Positions 9,586 to 21,434 of a stretch of 64,000 nt of DNA are shown piece by piece. The stretch's first letter is position 1, and each line of letters opens with the position of its first letter. The DNA is taken from contig OZ020616.1 in assembly GCA_963971575.1 (NCBI GenBank), positions 22,958,713-23,022,712 on the forward strand. Direction: 5' to 3'. The notes beneath the pieces were generated by a model. That model ran no database searches, was not told where the DNA came from, and was given only the letters and a program-made list of their open reading frames with translations. Both the position numbers and the translations under genes were made by a program. The DNA comes from Liopterus haemorrhoidalis. Lineage: Eukaryota > Arthropoda > Insecta > Coleoptera > Dytiscidae.

Positions 9586-10016
9586 CACTCAACCCTCGAT
9601 TTACACGGTAGATTGGTTCCTAGAAAAACCGTGTAAATCGAAAATCGTGTAAATCGAGACCAGCGTTTTACACAAAAAAATGTTAAAAACAAAGAGGGTT
9701 CGTTTTTTTAAATGAATTATTATTTTTTATATTTATTTTGAAATATTTATTAATAACATGTGTACATATAAAGAAAAATCGTGTAAATAAAATTCGACTT
9801 CTAAACTCATACTGATTGTCAGTGCGTTAGTATACGTTCGTTACGGGGCGGGGCTACCCTGTACGTGTTTCTTCTGCGCGAGGTATATTTGCTGCGTTTT
9901 AGTTTCATTTATGCGTTGTAAGTTACAATGTTGCAATTTCGATTTTTTTTCATATTTCAAACCGTGTAAAAGCAAAACCGTGTTAACCGAGTACCGTATA
10001 AATCGAAGGATGAGTG
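9586..10016. mobile_element. 431-bp pogo/Tigger-like MITE, TA duplication
   Basis: Ends CACTCAACCCTCGATTTACACGG (left) and CACTCATCCTTCGATTTATACGG (right, inverted), flanked by TA at 9584-9585 and 10017-10018. Further copies of CGTGTAAATCGA lie just inside the left end. No transposase frame. Insertion is into the LINE-2 linker. Confidence 0.8.
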
Positions 10017-11071
10017 TATTTACTTTTATTTTAACAGCGTTTTTTGAAATAGACCAAATTTTTTTGCAATTATTACCAGCTTCAGAAAGTTTTTTTTTTA
10101 TAATAATCCGATTTTAATTTTTTTATTAAAGAATTAAGTTTATTTCTATATTTTATATAGTTATTTTTAAGCTGGTTATTATTTGGATCGGATTTAAATG
10201 ATTTATATAAATCATCCCTAGTTTTTATTGATTCGATAATTCCCTTTGATATCCAATCCTTCCTCTTTCTAAATTTACCATTATTACTTCTGTAAGATGT
10301 TGATAAAGCCTGATTTTTTTTAACAATATTTATGATTTTATCTAAAATTAAATCTAAATCAGCATATTCATCAATAAAATTAAAATTAACATTACTCATG
10401 AGAAAAGACAATTTATTAAAATCAATCATTTTGAAATAATTCTTTTCAAGATTATTGGTACGTTGTTTATGTTCAACTTTATCATTAAAATTAATACTTA
10501 AAATAACAGGAGAATGGTCAGTAATTTTACTGTGTAAGATAATGGGGAGAATATACTGAAGTAAAATTTTTGACTTTATTAAGAAGTGATCAATACAGGA
10601 TCGTGAATCATTAACAATTCTAGTGTAATCATTAATACAGGACCTGAATCCAAACTCAGTGAATAAGTTAATATAATCATTCGAATCAGGTTTGTCAGAT
10701 AACAAGTTAATATTTATATCTCCACAAAATATCTCAGTGTTGCCATGACAATATTTTACAAAATAAGTTCTAAGGATATGCAAAAATACATGAATTTTGA
10801 TTTGATGAGATTTGTAAATAGCTGAAACAGTAACCGGATTATTATCACTATATATAAGGTTGTCCTGATAAATTTGACACCCTCCAGATCAATTATATTT
10901 GTATCATAATTTATACTATATTTTATATACACTACAACTCCATCTGCTTTATTAATTGTACTCTCAGTATAAACAATATCGTAACCGTCAATATTAAAGT
11001 AATCAGTAGAATAACACTTCCACGTTTCAGTAAGAATAATTACATCAAAATTATTTCGAAAATATTTAATA
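10017..11071 (-). pseudogene. LINE-2 endonuclease C-terminal half and linker
   Basis: A long minus-strand frame (10082-10783) with CGDININLLSD near residue 20, SRSCIDHFL and TDHSPVILSI (C-terminal endonuclease Asp/His block) and the linker KRKDWISKGIIESIKTRDDLY. Further up, in other frames, are FDVIILTETW (catalytic Glu) and DGVVVYIK, running to the Helitron junction at 11071. This is the same element as the start fragment at 15688-15866. Confidence 0.82.
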
Positions 11072-11384
11072 CTAGCTGAAAACCCGTGCTTCGCTACGGT
11101 ATATTGATGGTCTCATTGGCATAAAATCCGCAGTTTGTTTTTAAACTTGTGTATGGGTAACATTTGTAACAAAAAATCTAGTCGATATCTCATCTGTCCT
11201 AAGAGATATTGAGGAATCCGTGAAAAAACATTTTATTCCTTTTCACCAGATAGGGGTCGAACTTGAAAAAATCCTTTCTTAGTGGGTTCTTACGTCATAC
11301 TGAAAAATGTACTTTCCGAATTTTTTATTTCTAACAAAAAAATACTAATTTATCCTTTAGGAGTGAAAGAAAACTGTCAAAACA

Positions 11385-14300
11385 CATATATGCCAAAATG
11401 GAATGTTATAACTTAACAACCGCTGGAAATACAAAGGGTTCTATAATTCACCCCAAATGTAGATTCACCCCTATAGGAGTTAATTAAGGTAAAATTCTGA
11501 AATTTATTTTTCGGCATGTATGGGTAATCTTTATAAGCAAAAACCAAGTCTATATCTTATTGATCCTAGAAGATATTAAGGCGTCCTTGAAATCATAATT
11601 CCCTCTTTTCACCCTTAAGGGGTGATATTTGTTAAGGTAAAAAACTGTTAAAATCATTTCGAGAAATTTTAACAAGACACCTATGTGCCAAAAAGAAACG
11701 TAATAACTCAACAAACACAGGAAATACGAAGCGATGTATAATCTACCCCGTTTGTAGAATCACCCCTTTAAGGGTTGATTAGGACGAAATCCTGAAATAA
11801 GTTTTTCGGCATTTGTATGGATAATTTTTGTAAGCAAACACCAACTCGATAACTTATTGGTCCTAAAAGAATTAGGGAATTACTGAAATCACATTTCACC
11901 CCTTTTCACCCTTAAGGGGTGAAATTAAAAAAAAATGTCAAAATCATTTCGAGATATTAAAAAAAAAAACACTTATGTGCCAAAAAGTAATGTTGCAACT
12001 AAACGAACACAGGAAATACGACGGGATGTATAATTCATCCCGATTGTAGATTCACCCCTTTAGGGTTTTCGGTATTTGCATCGGTAGTTTTTGTAAGCAA
12101 AAACCAATTCGATATCTTATTGGTCCTAAAAAATGTTAAACAATCCTTGAAATCACATTTTACCCCTTTTTACCCTTTAGGGGTTAAATTTAAAAAAGTT
12201 GTCAAAATCATTTCGAGATATTTTAAAAAGACGCCTATGTGCCAAAAAGAAACCTTATATCTCAATAAACACAGGGAATACGACGGGATGTATAATTCAC
12301 CCCGATTGTAGATCCACCCCTTAAGGGGTTGATTAGGACAAAATCAAAAAATTGTTTTTTCGGCATTTGCGACGGTAGTTTTTGTAAGCAAAAACCAAGT
12401 CGATATCTTATTGGTGTTAAAAAATATTAAATAATCCTTGAAATCACATTTCACCCCTTTTCACACTTTAGGGGTTAAATTTAAAAAAGTTTTCAAAATC
12501 ATTTCGAGATATTTTAAAAAGACGCCTATGTGCCAAAAAGAAACCTTATATCTCAATAAACACAGGGAATACGACGGGATGTATAATTCACCCCGCTTGT
12601 AGATCCATCCTTTAGGGGTTGATTAGGACAAAATCCTGAAATATATTTTTCGGTATTTGTATGAGTAATCTTTGTAAGCAAAAAGCAAGTCAATATCTTA
12701 TTGGCCCTAATACCCTTTTCACACTAGATCTTTAAGACGATTGAACTTAAACTTCATCGATGTTTAATATCGGTTTGCTTTCACACTTGATGTTTAATTT
12801 GAAGAAGAAATCTCCATGTAAAGCTAGTATGTATTGCCAACATAATTTCATATCGTTTGAATTTATTCTGTCAGAATTTGTATATCGAGGTTAGGAGAAG
12901 TTTATTTTTTATATTTATTTAAATAATAACGCAAATAATCTTCTCATAACCTCGATATATAAAATGATAACAGCTGAACATAGATAAAAGAAGAGAAGCA
13001 CAAATTCAAGGAGTATTTTTTTATAATGGGAATTAAGTTGGCAATGCGGGCGAAGTTTAAGACGCAGATCTCTGTCTTAAACATCGGTCGTGTTTAGACG
13101 AGGCCGTACGGTTTCACATTAGCGTTTAAAGATCCATTCACTTAAACATCCGATCTTAAAGATCTAGTGTGAAAAGGGTATAAGAGATTTAAGGAATCCT
13201 TGAATTCACCCCTTTTCACCCTTTAGGGGTGAAATTTTAAAAAACTATCAAAACCTTTTCGAGATATTTTAAAAAGACACCTATGTGCTAAAAAGTAATG
13301 TTGCAACTAAACGAACACAGGAAATAAGACGGAATGTATACCTCACCCCGATTGTAAATCCACTCCTTTAGGGGTTGATTAGGACAAATTCCTGAAATAA
13401 GTTTTTCAGAAATTGTATGGATAATCTTTGCAAGCAAACAGTAAGTCCATATCTTATTGGTCCTAAGAGATATTAAGGAATCCTTGAAATCACAATTCAC
13501 CCCTTTTCAACCCTTAAGGGTGAAATTTAAAAAAACTGTCAAACCCATTTCGAGATATTTTAAAAGACACCTATGTGCCAAAAAGTAATGCTGCAACTAA
13601 TGAACACAGGAAATACGACGGGATGTATAATTCACCCTGATTGTAGATCCACCCCTTTAGGGGTTGATTAGGACAAAAACCTGAAATATGTTTTTCGGTA
13701 TTTGTATAGGTAATCTTTGTAAGCAAAAGCAAGTCGATATCTTATTGATCCTAAGAGATATTAAGGAATCCATGAAATCACAATTCACTCCTTTTCAACC
13801 CTTAGGGGTGAAATTTTAAAAAACTGTCAAACCCATTTCGAGATATTTTAAAAAGACACCTGTGTGCCAAAAAGTAATGCTGCAACTAATGAACACAGGA
13901 AATACGATGGGATGTATAATTCACCCCGATTGTAGATCCATCCTTTAGGGGTTGATTAGGACAAAATCCTGAAATATATTTCTCGGTATTTGTATGGGTA
14001 ATCTTTGTAATCAAAAAGCAAGTCGATATCTTATTGGCCCTAAGAGATTTAAGAAAACCTTGAAATCACAATTCACCCCTTTTCACCCTTTAGGGGTAAA
14101 ATTTTAAAAAACTATCAAAACCTTCTCGAGATATTTTAAAAAGACACTTATGTGCTAAAAAGTAATGTTGGAACTAAACGAACACAGGAAATACAACGGA
14201 AAGTATAACTCACCCCGATTGTAGATCCACCCCTTTATGGGTTGATTAGGACAAATTCCTGAAATTAGTTTTTCGGTATTTGCATGGGTAATCTTTGTAA

Positions 14301-15560
14301 GCAAACAGGAAGTCGATATCTTATTGGTCCTAAGAGATATTAAGGAATCCTTGAAATCACAATTCACCCCTTTTCAACCCTTAGGGGTGAAATTTTAAAA
14401 AACTGTCAAACCCATTTCGAGATATATTAAAAAGACACCTATGTGCCAAAAAGTAATGCTGCAACTAATGAACACAGGAAATACGACGGGATGTATAATT
14501 CACCCTGATTGTAGATCCACCCCTTTAGGGGTTGATTAGGACAAAAACTGGAAATATGTTTTTCGGTATTTGTATAGGTAATCTTTGTAAGCAAAAAGCA
14601 AGTCGATATCTTATTGGTTCTAAGAGATATTAAGGAATACTTGAAATCATAATTCACCCCTTTTCACCCTATAGGGGTGAAATTTTAAAAAACTACCAAA
14701 TCCTTTTCGAGATATTTTAAAAAGACTCCTATGTGCTAAAAAGTAAAATTGCAAGACGGAATGTATAACTCACCCCGATTGTAGATCCACCCCTTTAGGG
14801 GTTGATTAGGACAAATTCCTGAAATAAGTTTTTCGGTAATTGTATAGATAATCTTTGCAAGCAAACAGTAAATCGATATCTTATTGATCCTAAGAGATAT
14901 TAAGGAATCCTTGAAATCACAATTCACTCCTTTTCAACCCTTAGAGGTGGAATTTTAAAAAACTGTCAAACCCATTTCGAGATATTTTAAAAAGACTCCT
15001 ATGTGTCAAAAAGTAATGTTGCAACGAAACGAACACAGGAATTACGACGGGATGTATAATTCACCCCGATTGTAGATCCACCCCTTAAGGGGTTGATTAA
15101 GACAAAATCCTGAAATTGGTGATTCGGTATTTGTATGGGTAATCTTTGTAAGCAAAAAGCAAGTCGATATCTTATTGGTCCTAAGAGATATTAAAGAATC
15201 TTTAAAATCACAATTCACCCCTTTTCACCCTTCAGGGGTGAAATTTCAAAAAACTGTCAATACCATTTCGAGATATTTTAAAAAGACACCTATGTGCCAA
15301 AAAGTAATCTTGCAACTAAACGAACACAGGAAATACAACGGGATGTATAATCCACCCCGATTGTAGGTTCACCCCTTTAGGGGTTGATTAGAGCAAAATC
15401 CCGAAATTGGTTTTTCGGCATTTGTATGGGTAATACTTGTAAGCAAAAACTAAATCGATATCCCATCGGCCCTAAGAGATATTAAGTAATTCGTGAAATC
15501 ACATTTCACCCCTTTTCATCCCTTAGGAGTGGAATTTCGATAAATCCCTTCTTAGTGGGT
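11385..15560. repeat. Tandem array, about 13 units of ~288 bp
   Basis: The marker phrase CACCTATGTGCCAAAAAG (with variants) recurs near 11385, 11679, 11967, 12230, 12523, 13281, 13566, 13854, 14146, 14434, 14726, 14998 and 15287. Spacing is close to 288 bp once the MITE is removed; two units are about 20 bp short. Each unit also has CACCCCTTTTCACCCTTTAGG, its partial inverse AGGGGTTGATTAGGACA, and TCGATATCTTATTGGTCCTA. Short open frames that recur in the array are by-products of the repeat. Confidence 0.93.
12711..13180. mobile_element. 470-bp Harbinger-type MITE, TAA duplication
   Basis: Inverted ends TACCCTTTTCACACTAGATC match over about 26 bp, and TAA flanks both sides (12708-12710, 13181-13183). 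Without it the interrupted satellite unit reads normally. Interior non-coding. A 3-bp TAA duplication fits PIF/Harbinger. Confidence 0.88.
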
Positions 15561-15687
15561 GCTTACGTCATGAAGGGAATATACTCTCCGAATTTCAAGT
15601 TTCTAGGCCCAGGGGTTCGGGCTGGGCGGTGATGGTGAGTCAGTCAGTCAGTCAGTCAGTCAGGACACTGCCTTTTATATATATAGA

Positions 15688-15866
15688 TAAACTTCAAGGG
15701 ACTCAAATTTTTTTGCTATGCTCCTAATATTCATCTGAAATATGGAAATGTTATTAATATAATTACAACAGGGTGAAAATTCATCCAATATAGTTTTACA
15801 TTCTTCTAGTGAGTAAACATTATTAGTGTTCAAGTTTTCAGTATCAAGATCAAAATCAGTATTCAT
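15688..15866 (-). pseudogene. LINE-2 ORF2 start and endonuclease N-terminus
   Basis: ATG at 15866 begins a frame with ISIFQMNIRSIAKKFESLEVYL, the first strand of an AP-endonuclease domain, and runs straight into the Helitron. The next residues of the same domain are at 11071 and below. Confidence 0.8.
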
Positions 15867-16019
15867 AACAAAAATTGAATACTATCACGAGTATATATTT
15901 TCGTGAGTAAAAATAAAATTACCAAGTTAGTAAAGACTAAGTAAACCTAAGTAACAGTTCTAGTTGCAGTAAACAAAAATAGTAACTGTACTAGTGTGCA
16001 GTATCGCTCAATAAATACA
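15867..16019. other. No recognised feature
   Basis: AT-rich sequence with several AGTAA/AGTAACAG-like words, presumably LINE-2 upstream sequence. Nothing further could be assigned. Confidence 0.3.
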
Positions 16020-17082
16020 TGTGGCGCCCGCTCCTGGCCTAGGTAGGGTAGGTCCAGGACGACACACAAGGGTTCACTTTCAAATGTCAAAAATATAATT
16101 GTTAAGAGAATTTAATTTTATAAAATAAGGTCAGGTTCTTGGTTCAGTTGCGTTGCCAGGAATGATAATAAAAAGAGAAAAAAAAATATTATCAAAAAAA
16201 TAGTTGAAAAAAAAAACTTAATCAAAAAAAATATTCGTAAAATTTTTTTTTTAAATAATTATAATTGTTGCGGACTGCAACAATTAATAGCGGTAAGCGC
16301 GGCGGTGAATACAGTAAATTACTCTCTAAATTAATCCCAAAATAAATTATATAACAATAAAAAAAAAAAATCATACAAAATTGACCTCTAAATTATATTA
16401 AATAACTACTAAAATTATTAATTTAAATAATTTCTCAACAGGAAAAACGTTGAGAAACGGCTAAGTTTGTTAAATAAGTTTATAACAAAAGAATTATGAC
16501 TTTAAATTAATGTAATAAAAAATGTCTAAGTCCGACAAACGGTTACGAACGGTTTGCTGTTCGTAGCTGCTTGTTCCGACGATGCCCGACAGAAAATAAT
16601 CGGAACACAAAATTTATAAAATTGACAATTTTTATGATAAAATTTATATAAATAAACTTACTCTGATAGGCCTTACTATTACACGGAACTAATTTAACTC
16701 ATTTGAATAACACCTGACTATGGAGGGAAATCTCCAGAAAAATAATAATGGTTTAACAAATTATAAATTTGTTAATTAATATATATACATATATTAATTA
16801 ACAATAAGCATGAATCAGAAGATCCCGATAGAATTCTCACACACACTGAATTTAAACTTCTAGAACAATATAACCAATAAAACACATGTGCTCTAGGGAA
16901 ATCTGGAGGGAAAACTCAAGAAAAATAACTTTAACAAATATATAAATTAATAATTAATATACCTGTGGCGCCCGCACCGTTCCGGTTCGAAAGAGAAAGG
17001 TGCCGGACGTCAATAAGGGCAACGAAAAAGATTCGTGTGACCCCCCCCCCCCGCACGTGACGGGAATAAAGAATTTTACAGG

Positions 17083-17199
17083 AGGCGTAAGGTGGCTGTA
17101 GACGCACCGAACGACCTCAGACTAATGAGAGAGCTGGCTAAAAACAGCCGAGTTACTCCAGTGCAGATCGCGAACACAAAAAGGGAGACAGGTAGGTAG
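17083..17199 (+). pseudogene. Short conserved frame with Tc1-like helix-turn-helix look
   Basis: Within B a frame reads RRKVAVDAPNDLRLMRELA and continues KNSRVTPVQIA before TAG. The B copy at 35715-37498 keeps the same frame on its own coding strand with few changes (KNRRVTPVQIA). The arrangement 'D-R-L-x-x-LAK-N-x-R-x-T-x-x-Q-I-A' recalls the second helix-turn-helix of Tc1-type transposases. It may be a captured fragment; similarity is by eye only. Confidence 0.35.
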
Positions 17200-17250
17200 A
17201 GACGTACTTCACTTCAAGGGGTTACTCTCGAAGACTTACACAAGTTGGAA

Positions 17251-18325
17251 CGGTAACCGACGAGTTCATCGAAAATCAATTCATCGAAAATCAATTCATC
17301 GAAAATCAATTCATCGAATGATCAATTCATCGAATGATCAATTCATCGAAAAAAAATATTTTGTAAATATTTGAGAGGAATGCCGAGGGGATCGGAAATT
17401 CAAAAGAGCAGTGGTCAATAAAAGTAGACAGACTAAGAAATAATTGCGTAAAATTTTTTATATGGTTTAAAAAAAAGGTAAATAAAGTGACATAGTGTTT
17501 GAATATAAATAAAGAAATATAATAAGAAAATAAAGTACTATGCGCCTAAAAACAAGGAAATTAGGTTAGGTTTAGTTAGTAAAAGTCTAAAACCGAGCGG
17601 AGCGAGTTACCCAGCTTTTAGTTTAAGGACAAAGCACTATTTTAGGTTAGGTTAGGTTAGTAAAAGTTTTGTTAGAAGAAGCCGAGCGAAGCGAGCTACC
17701 CATCTTCTAGTTTAATGTCAAAACACTATCTTAGGTGAGGTTAGGTTAGTAAGGGTTCGGTTAGAAGAAGCCGAGCGAAGCGAGCTACCCATCATCTAGT
17801 TTAATGACAAAACAAACTCACACTAACATAACAATGCCACCTGTTTAGAATCACCGTACATTGAACAAATCATGTGTGGTATAGTAAATATGAATAGTAA
17901 AACTATGTACATAACACAAAACCCTTAAGCCTTAACAGATGGGGCATTACCATTTTTATAATCCTTTAAGAATGGGTGTATTAAGTACATTTATGATCCC
18001 ATTAACCGGGTTTTTCTGATCTAAGGAGCCCTGTTCGATTTCAAAATAATCCAACAGGTATCTTTTACCTGGCGTATTTTCTGAATGGAAATTAAAAAAT
18101 TATTAATAGACCAAGTATGATAGTTATTTAATAAGTGTAGCCTGTCAACTTTTATTGACCACTGCTTTTTTGGCTTTCCGATCCCCTCGGCATTCCTCTC
18201 AAATATTTACAAAATTTTTTTTTTTTTTCGATGAATTGATCATTCGATGAATTGATCATTCGATGAATTGATTTTCGATGAAATGATTTTCGATGAATTG
18301 ATTTTCGATGAACTTACCGTGAATC
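17251..18325. mobile_element. Foldback element with repeat-built arms, AGTTGGAA duplication
   Basis: Two inverted arms of about 170 bp (about 17258-17430 and 18143-18318). Each contains five to six tandem copies of ATCAATTCATCGAA-type 14-16-bp units at the outer side and GAGGAATGCCGAGGGGATCGG further in. AGTTGGAA flanks both sides (17243-17250, 18326-18333). No transposase. Foldback/Mutator-like elements have such arms and 8-10-bp duplications. It interrupts B. Confidence 0.8.
17550..17830 (+). repeat. Three ~89-bp tandem units with TTAGG-like tracts
   Basis: Units contain GCCGAGCGAAGCGAGCTACCCATC (near 17593, 17681, 17770), TTTAATGTCAAAACACTAT and a track such as TTAGGTTAGGTTAGGTTAG (near 17642-17660). 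TTAGG is the common insect telomere unit. The tracts are short and degenerate. Confidence 0.8.
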
Positions 18326-18851
18326 AGTTGGAATGGTGTTAGCCCGCGGAACATATAAGTAGAAACGGTGAGGCCCACAGTGTGAATAAGGAGGAATAAA
18401 CGACCACCAACCTCTCCTCTTGAGTCCCTAAACAAACTAGGAACCTACGGGCTGCACTTGAGTAACCGGAGAAATGATTGAATTAATGTTACTAACAAAA
18501 TTTATATTAGGAAAAGTATTGAATTTATTTTAGCCAGTCTCACTCTAAAATTACCATAACAGGCGTGATAGTTAAAATAATTTACGGAAATTAATGGATC
18601 ACCCGGTAGACGTGTGATAAAAATTTTACAATTTTAAAGGTGCGAATTGTAGTCGAAGCACACATAAATTTCTTGGCGTAGATAGTTTCTCCCCGACACA
18701 ACCAAATTACATTGGGGTGAGTAACTTAAGACACAAAAATTATCCTCAATAGAATAAAAGGTTATAAATTTACAGTGTACAAAAATATGCACTAAACTGG
18801 TACATGTGAGCGAACCAACAGTTTGTATATGACAACGAAAATATAAATAGT

Positions 18852-19920
18852 ATAGCGGAAAGATCCCTGGGGGAACCTTAGGCTACGTTTTTAAATATTT
18901 GTGGATAGGTCAACAAGGCAACCAGTGTGGTAAACACTAAATAAATACACTAACACTTTGAATTAAATAAATTTATTATTAGTCAAAGTTGAAAAAAACA
19001 ATAAAATAACACTATTTATCGAAGATTACGGAACAAGATTAAATAACAAAAATATTGGTTCTAATGGCGGTAACAAAATCTAACGACTGACTCACGTCTT
19101 AACAACCCTTGTTGGTTAAGTCGCGCAGGTCTAATATCAGCCGGGGTGGCTGCTTAAGCTGAGGTTAGGGAGGTGCTGACCCCTATAATGTTTTAAGGGT
19201 AGAACTTAACGCATGTTTGGCGGGATTTAAGAATAGTGGCGTTACATCCTCCCCCTAGAGATTGCGTAGGCGACCTCGCAAGCAATCTGTAACTATCAAA
19301 CTGATTAGTAACAAGGGGATTGGCCCTTGGTCGATGTTCTCTGCGTCGGCGGCGCGGCACAGTAGATGCAGTAGCAGGCGACTCTTGCGTGTGTGGAATA
19401 TGTTGTTCATCAGGTTGAGCTTCTCGGCGGAACGGCGTGGCGGAATCGTCTTCCGTGGACGTCCTCTTCTTTGGATTGGTCGTACAGGCGATGGATCCGA
19501 GATGCGGTAAGGAGTAACGTAAGGTTTTAAGGCGGAGGTATGATATAATCCGACAGGATCGGTAGGAGAACTGGGCAAGGCGATTTGGAACGTACTAGGC
19601 GATACTCGGCGGCAAATAATATGTGGTCCGTCACGACGAGGTGCAAATTTTGATGTGTATCCTTGGGATGCTTTACTCAAGGGATGTATCGCAACAAGGA
19701 CTTAATCACCGACTTGGTAATTCGGCGCGGGCCTGCGCGTTTTATCTGCGTACTTCTTGGGTCGATCTTGCTGTCGTTCATTTTCTTCGCGAGTAGCAGC
19801 TAAGGTCCTATCAGCCGAGGTGGCTGCTTAAGCTGAAGTTAGGGAGGTGCTGACCCCTATAATGTTTTAAGGGTAGAACTTAACGCATGTTTGGCGGGAT
19901 TTAAGAATAGTGGCGTTACA
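18852..19920 (-). mobile_element. Ty3/gypsy element with large internal deletion, ATAGT duplication
   Basis: Minus-strand order: 5' LTR fragment (19920 to about 19806, TGTAACGCCACTATTC...), a C-terminal integrase remnant, a purine-rich tract CTCTAGGGGGAGGA (19247-19260) and a full 3' LTR (19246-18852, about 395 bp) beginning with the same TGTAACGCCACTATTC. ATAGT flanks both sides (18847-18851, 19921-19925). Everything from within the 5' LTR to late integrase has been lost. Confidence 0.82.
19255..19804 (-). pseudogene. Gypsy integrase C-terminal domain remnant
   Basis: DRPKKYADKTRR and YQVGD lie upstream of LSKASQGYTSKFAPRRDGPH and VGLYHTSALKPYV, a pattern seen at the end of gypsy-type integrases with a small beta-barrel domain. 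A stop follows YQVGD. The tail is basic (RRGRPRKTIPPRR). The frame stops at the polypurine tract. No catalytic core remains. Confidence 0.75.
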
Positions 19921-21434
19921 ATAGTTAATATTGAACAATTAAGCTAAGAAATAAGAAATATGCTAATATATACAAACTGTTGACTAGCTATGGCCAAACT
20001 GGCATGCGTAACAAATAAGTTAACCCCCAGTTGCAAATGCAACAGTAAAAATACAGTAAATGGGCAGGTTAACTAAATGTAAAACAATTACTAATAAATT
20101 ATCTAAATGAAAATAATAAAGAAGTACGCCACTGGTATTATCCGAAACACGCTGTGGGTAAAACTAGTCTCAAACGACTAGAAACATGAAATGAATAATA
20201 ATAAATAAATAATATTTAAAAAGTTAATATATTTGAATTTAAAATGCATTTACAACATTAAATACATTAAAAAGATGCCGTAAAAAACGGGCAAACTGCT
20301 AGAGTGTGTCAGAAACACGCACACACATAAATTTTAGGGGTTGTAAGCTCCTAAATAGCAAAAAAAAAACTATCCTTTGTTCAAAACACGTGGTTTTGGA
20401 AACAAAGTTGTAACTAAAGTGAAAATTAATATGATTTTCTACTTACACGTATCTTATTTACAAATAAGATAAAAAAAAAAGAGATACTTAGGTGACCGCA
20501 GGGGGTGCAGAAAGTCCCTTGGGTTGCTGTGATCCAGGAAGAATCTGGAACTCGTCCGAAATTCTTCTGGTTTGCTAGCAGGTAGCCAAATAATCGCGCG
20601 GATTATAGGAGGTCAGAGATCCGCAAATCTTCTGTCTATATTTGGCGCTGATGGCCCACAATGTTCGAAAAGAACGTAAAAAATCACAAAAAACACAAAT
20701 CTTGGATGTTCACTGTCACAAGTTTGCTGCAATAATTAATGTTTTTGCGGAAGAAATCGCTACATTAGCGGTGACCGATCGGTCCAAACTTACATTTCAG
20801 ACGGAAATGTTCGGTCTGAAATGAAATATAAGAATATTATACCGGGTGTCTGGAAAATAGCGCACAATATTTGCCACCCAGGTAATAATATTATTGTTTG
20901 CGCTCCACGGGCGCAATAATACCCTTATATATATATTAATTAACAATTAACACAAATCAGGGGATCCTGAGTAAATTGAACTGATTTCAAAACTATTACA
21001 CGAATATAAAAATCCAAAACACGTCTGCTTATCTTGATAGGAAAAATATTAATATGAATTAAGATATAGTTGCATTTTGGTCGCTTGCGCTGATCAAAAT
21101 GAAATTAGTAACTGTTATACCAGCGGCTCTAAACATGTTTTATTTAAATAAAACAAAATGTTATTTTAAATAAATCAAAATTAGGTTTAAATTAATACAA
21201 TAATAAATTATTATAGTATTTTATAATATTATATAAAATATTATTGTATCGGGTAAGTACATGGTAAAATATATTTGTATTTTAAGAATAAAAAATAGCG
21301 AAGTTCAAAATATGTTTTTGTATAAAATGAATATTTATTTAAATTAGATAAAATTGATAACTAAACGGAAATAAAATATAATTTAGGTTATAAAATTAAA
21401 AATACAAGGTGGTACGCCCTAAGCGGGCGCTTCA

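Larger units (their letters stand above)
11072..15687 (-). mobile_element. Non-autonomous Helitron filled with a 288-bp satellite
   Basis: On the minus strand it begins TCTATATATATAAAAGG (15687 downward) and ends ...CAGCTAG at 11072, i.e. 5'-TC and 3'-CTRR. It is inserted between A (15688) and T (11071) without duplication. About 10 nt before the CTAG end the sequence CCGTAGCGAAGCACGG can fold into a hairpin around the very stable GCGAAGC core. These are the canonical Helitron end features. Deleting it restores the LINE-2 endonuclease reading frame exactly. No Rep/helicase gene is present; the interior is a (GTCA)n tract and a satellite array. Confidence 0.85.
16964..20918 (+). mobile_element. 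Long LTR-like element B, copy 1 (interrupted)
   Basis: Begins TGTGGCGCCCGCACCG and ends CCACGGGCGCAATA, flanked by ATACC on both sides (16959-16963 and 20919-20923). The inverse copy at 35715-37498 ends CGCAACA, so the last bases here are mutated from a CA end. After removing two insertions (17251-18325, 18852-19920) about 1.8 kb remains, matching the other copy. It lies inside element A and shares its TGTGGCGCCCGC terminus. Confidence 0.78.
16020..21434 (+). mobile_element. Long LTR-like element A, copy 1 (interrupted)
   Basis: Begins TGTGGCGCCCGCTCCTGGCC and ends TAAGCGGGCGCTTCA: 5'-TG...CA-3' with a GCGCCCGC inverted terminus, as in LTRs. It is closely similar along its length to 54306-55610, which has a clean duplication. 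Here element B is inserted at 16964. This copy has about 120 bp of extra AT-rich sequence near 21155-21275. The flanks (ATACA/TATAA) do not give a clear duplication. No coding frame; probably a solo LTR. Confidence 0.7.

Noticed and set aside
12120..15366. Recurrent 60-72-codon frames in the 288-bp array
   Set aside because: The same peptide-like frame repeats because the DNA repeats; units have frame-breaking indels and differ in which strand is open, so no selection on coding is evident.
11385..15560. CRISPR-like array
   Set aside because: Units are ~288 bp and similar along their whole length; there are no short repeats with unique spacers and the DNA is eukaryotic.
19262..19510. Plus-strand Arg-rich frame
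   Set aside because: It is the antisense shadow of the gypsy integrase tail on the minus strand.
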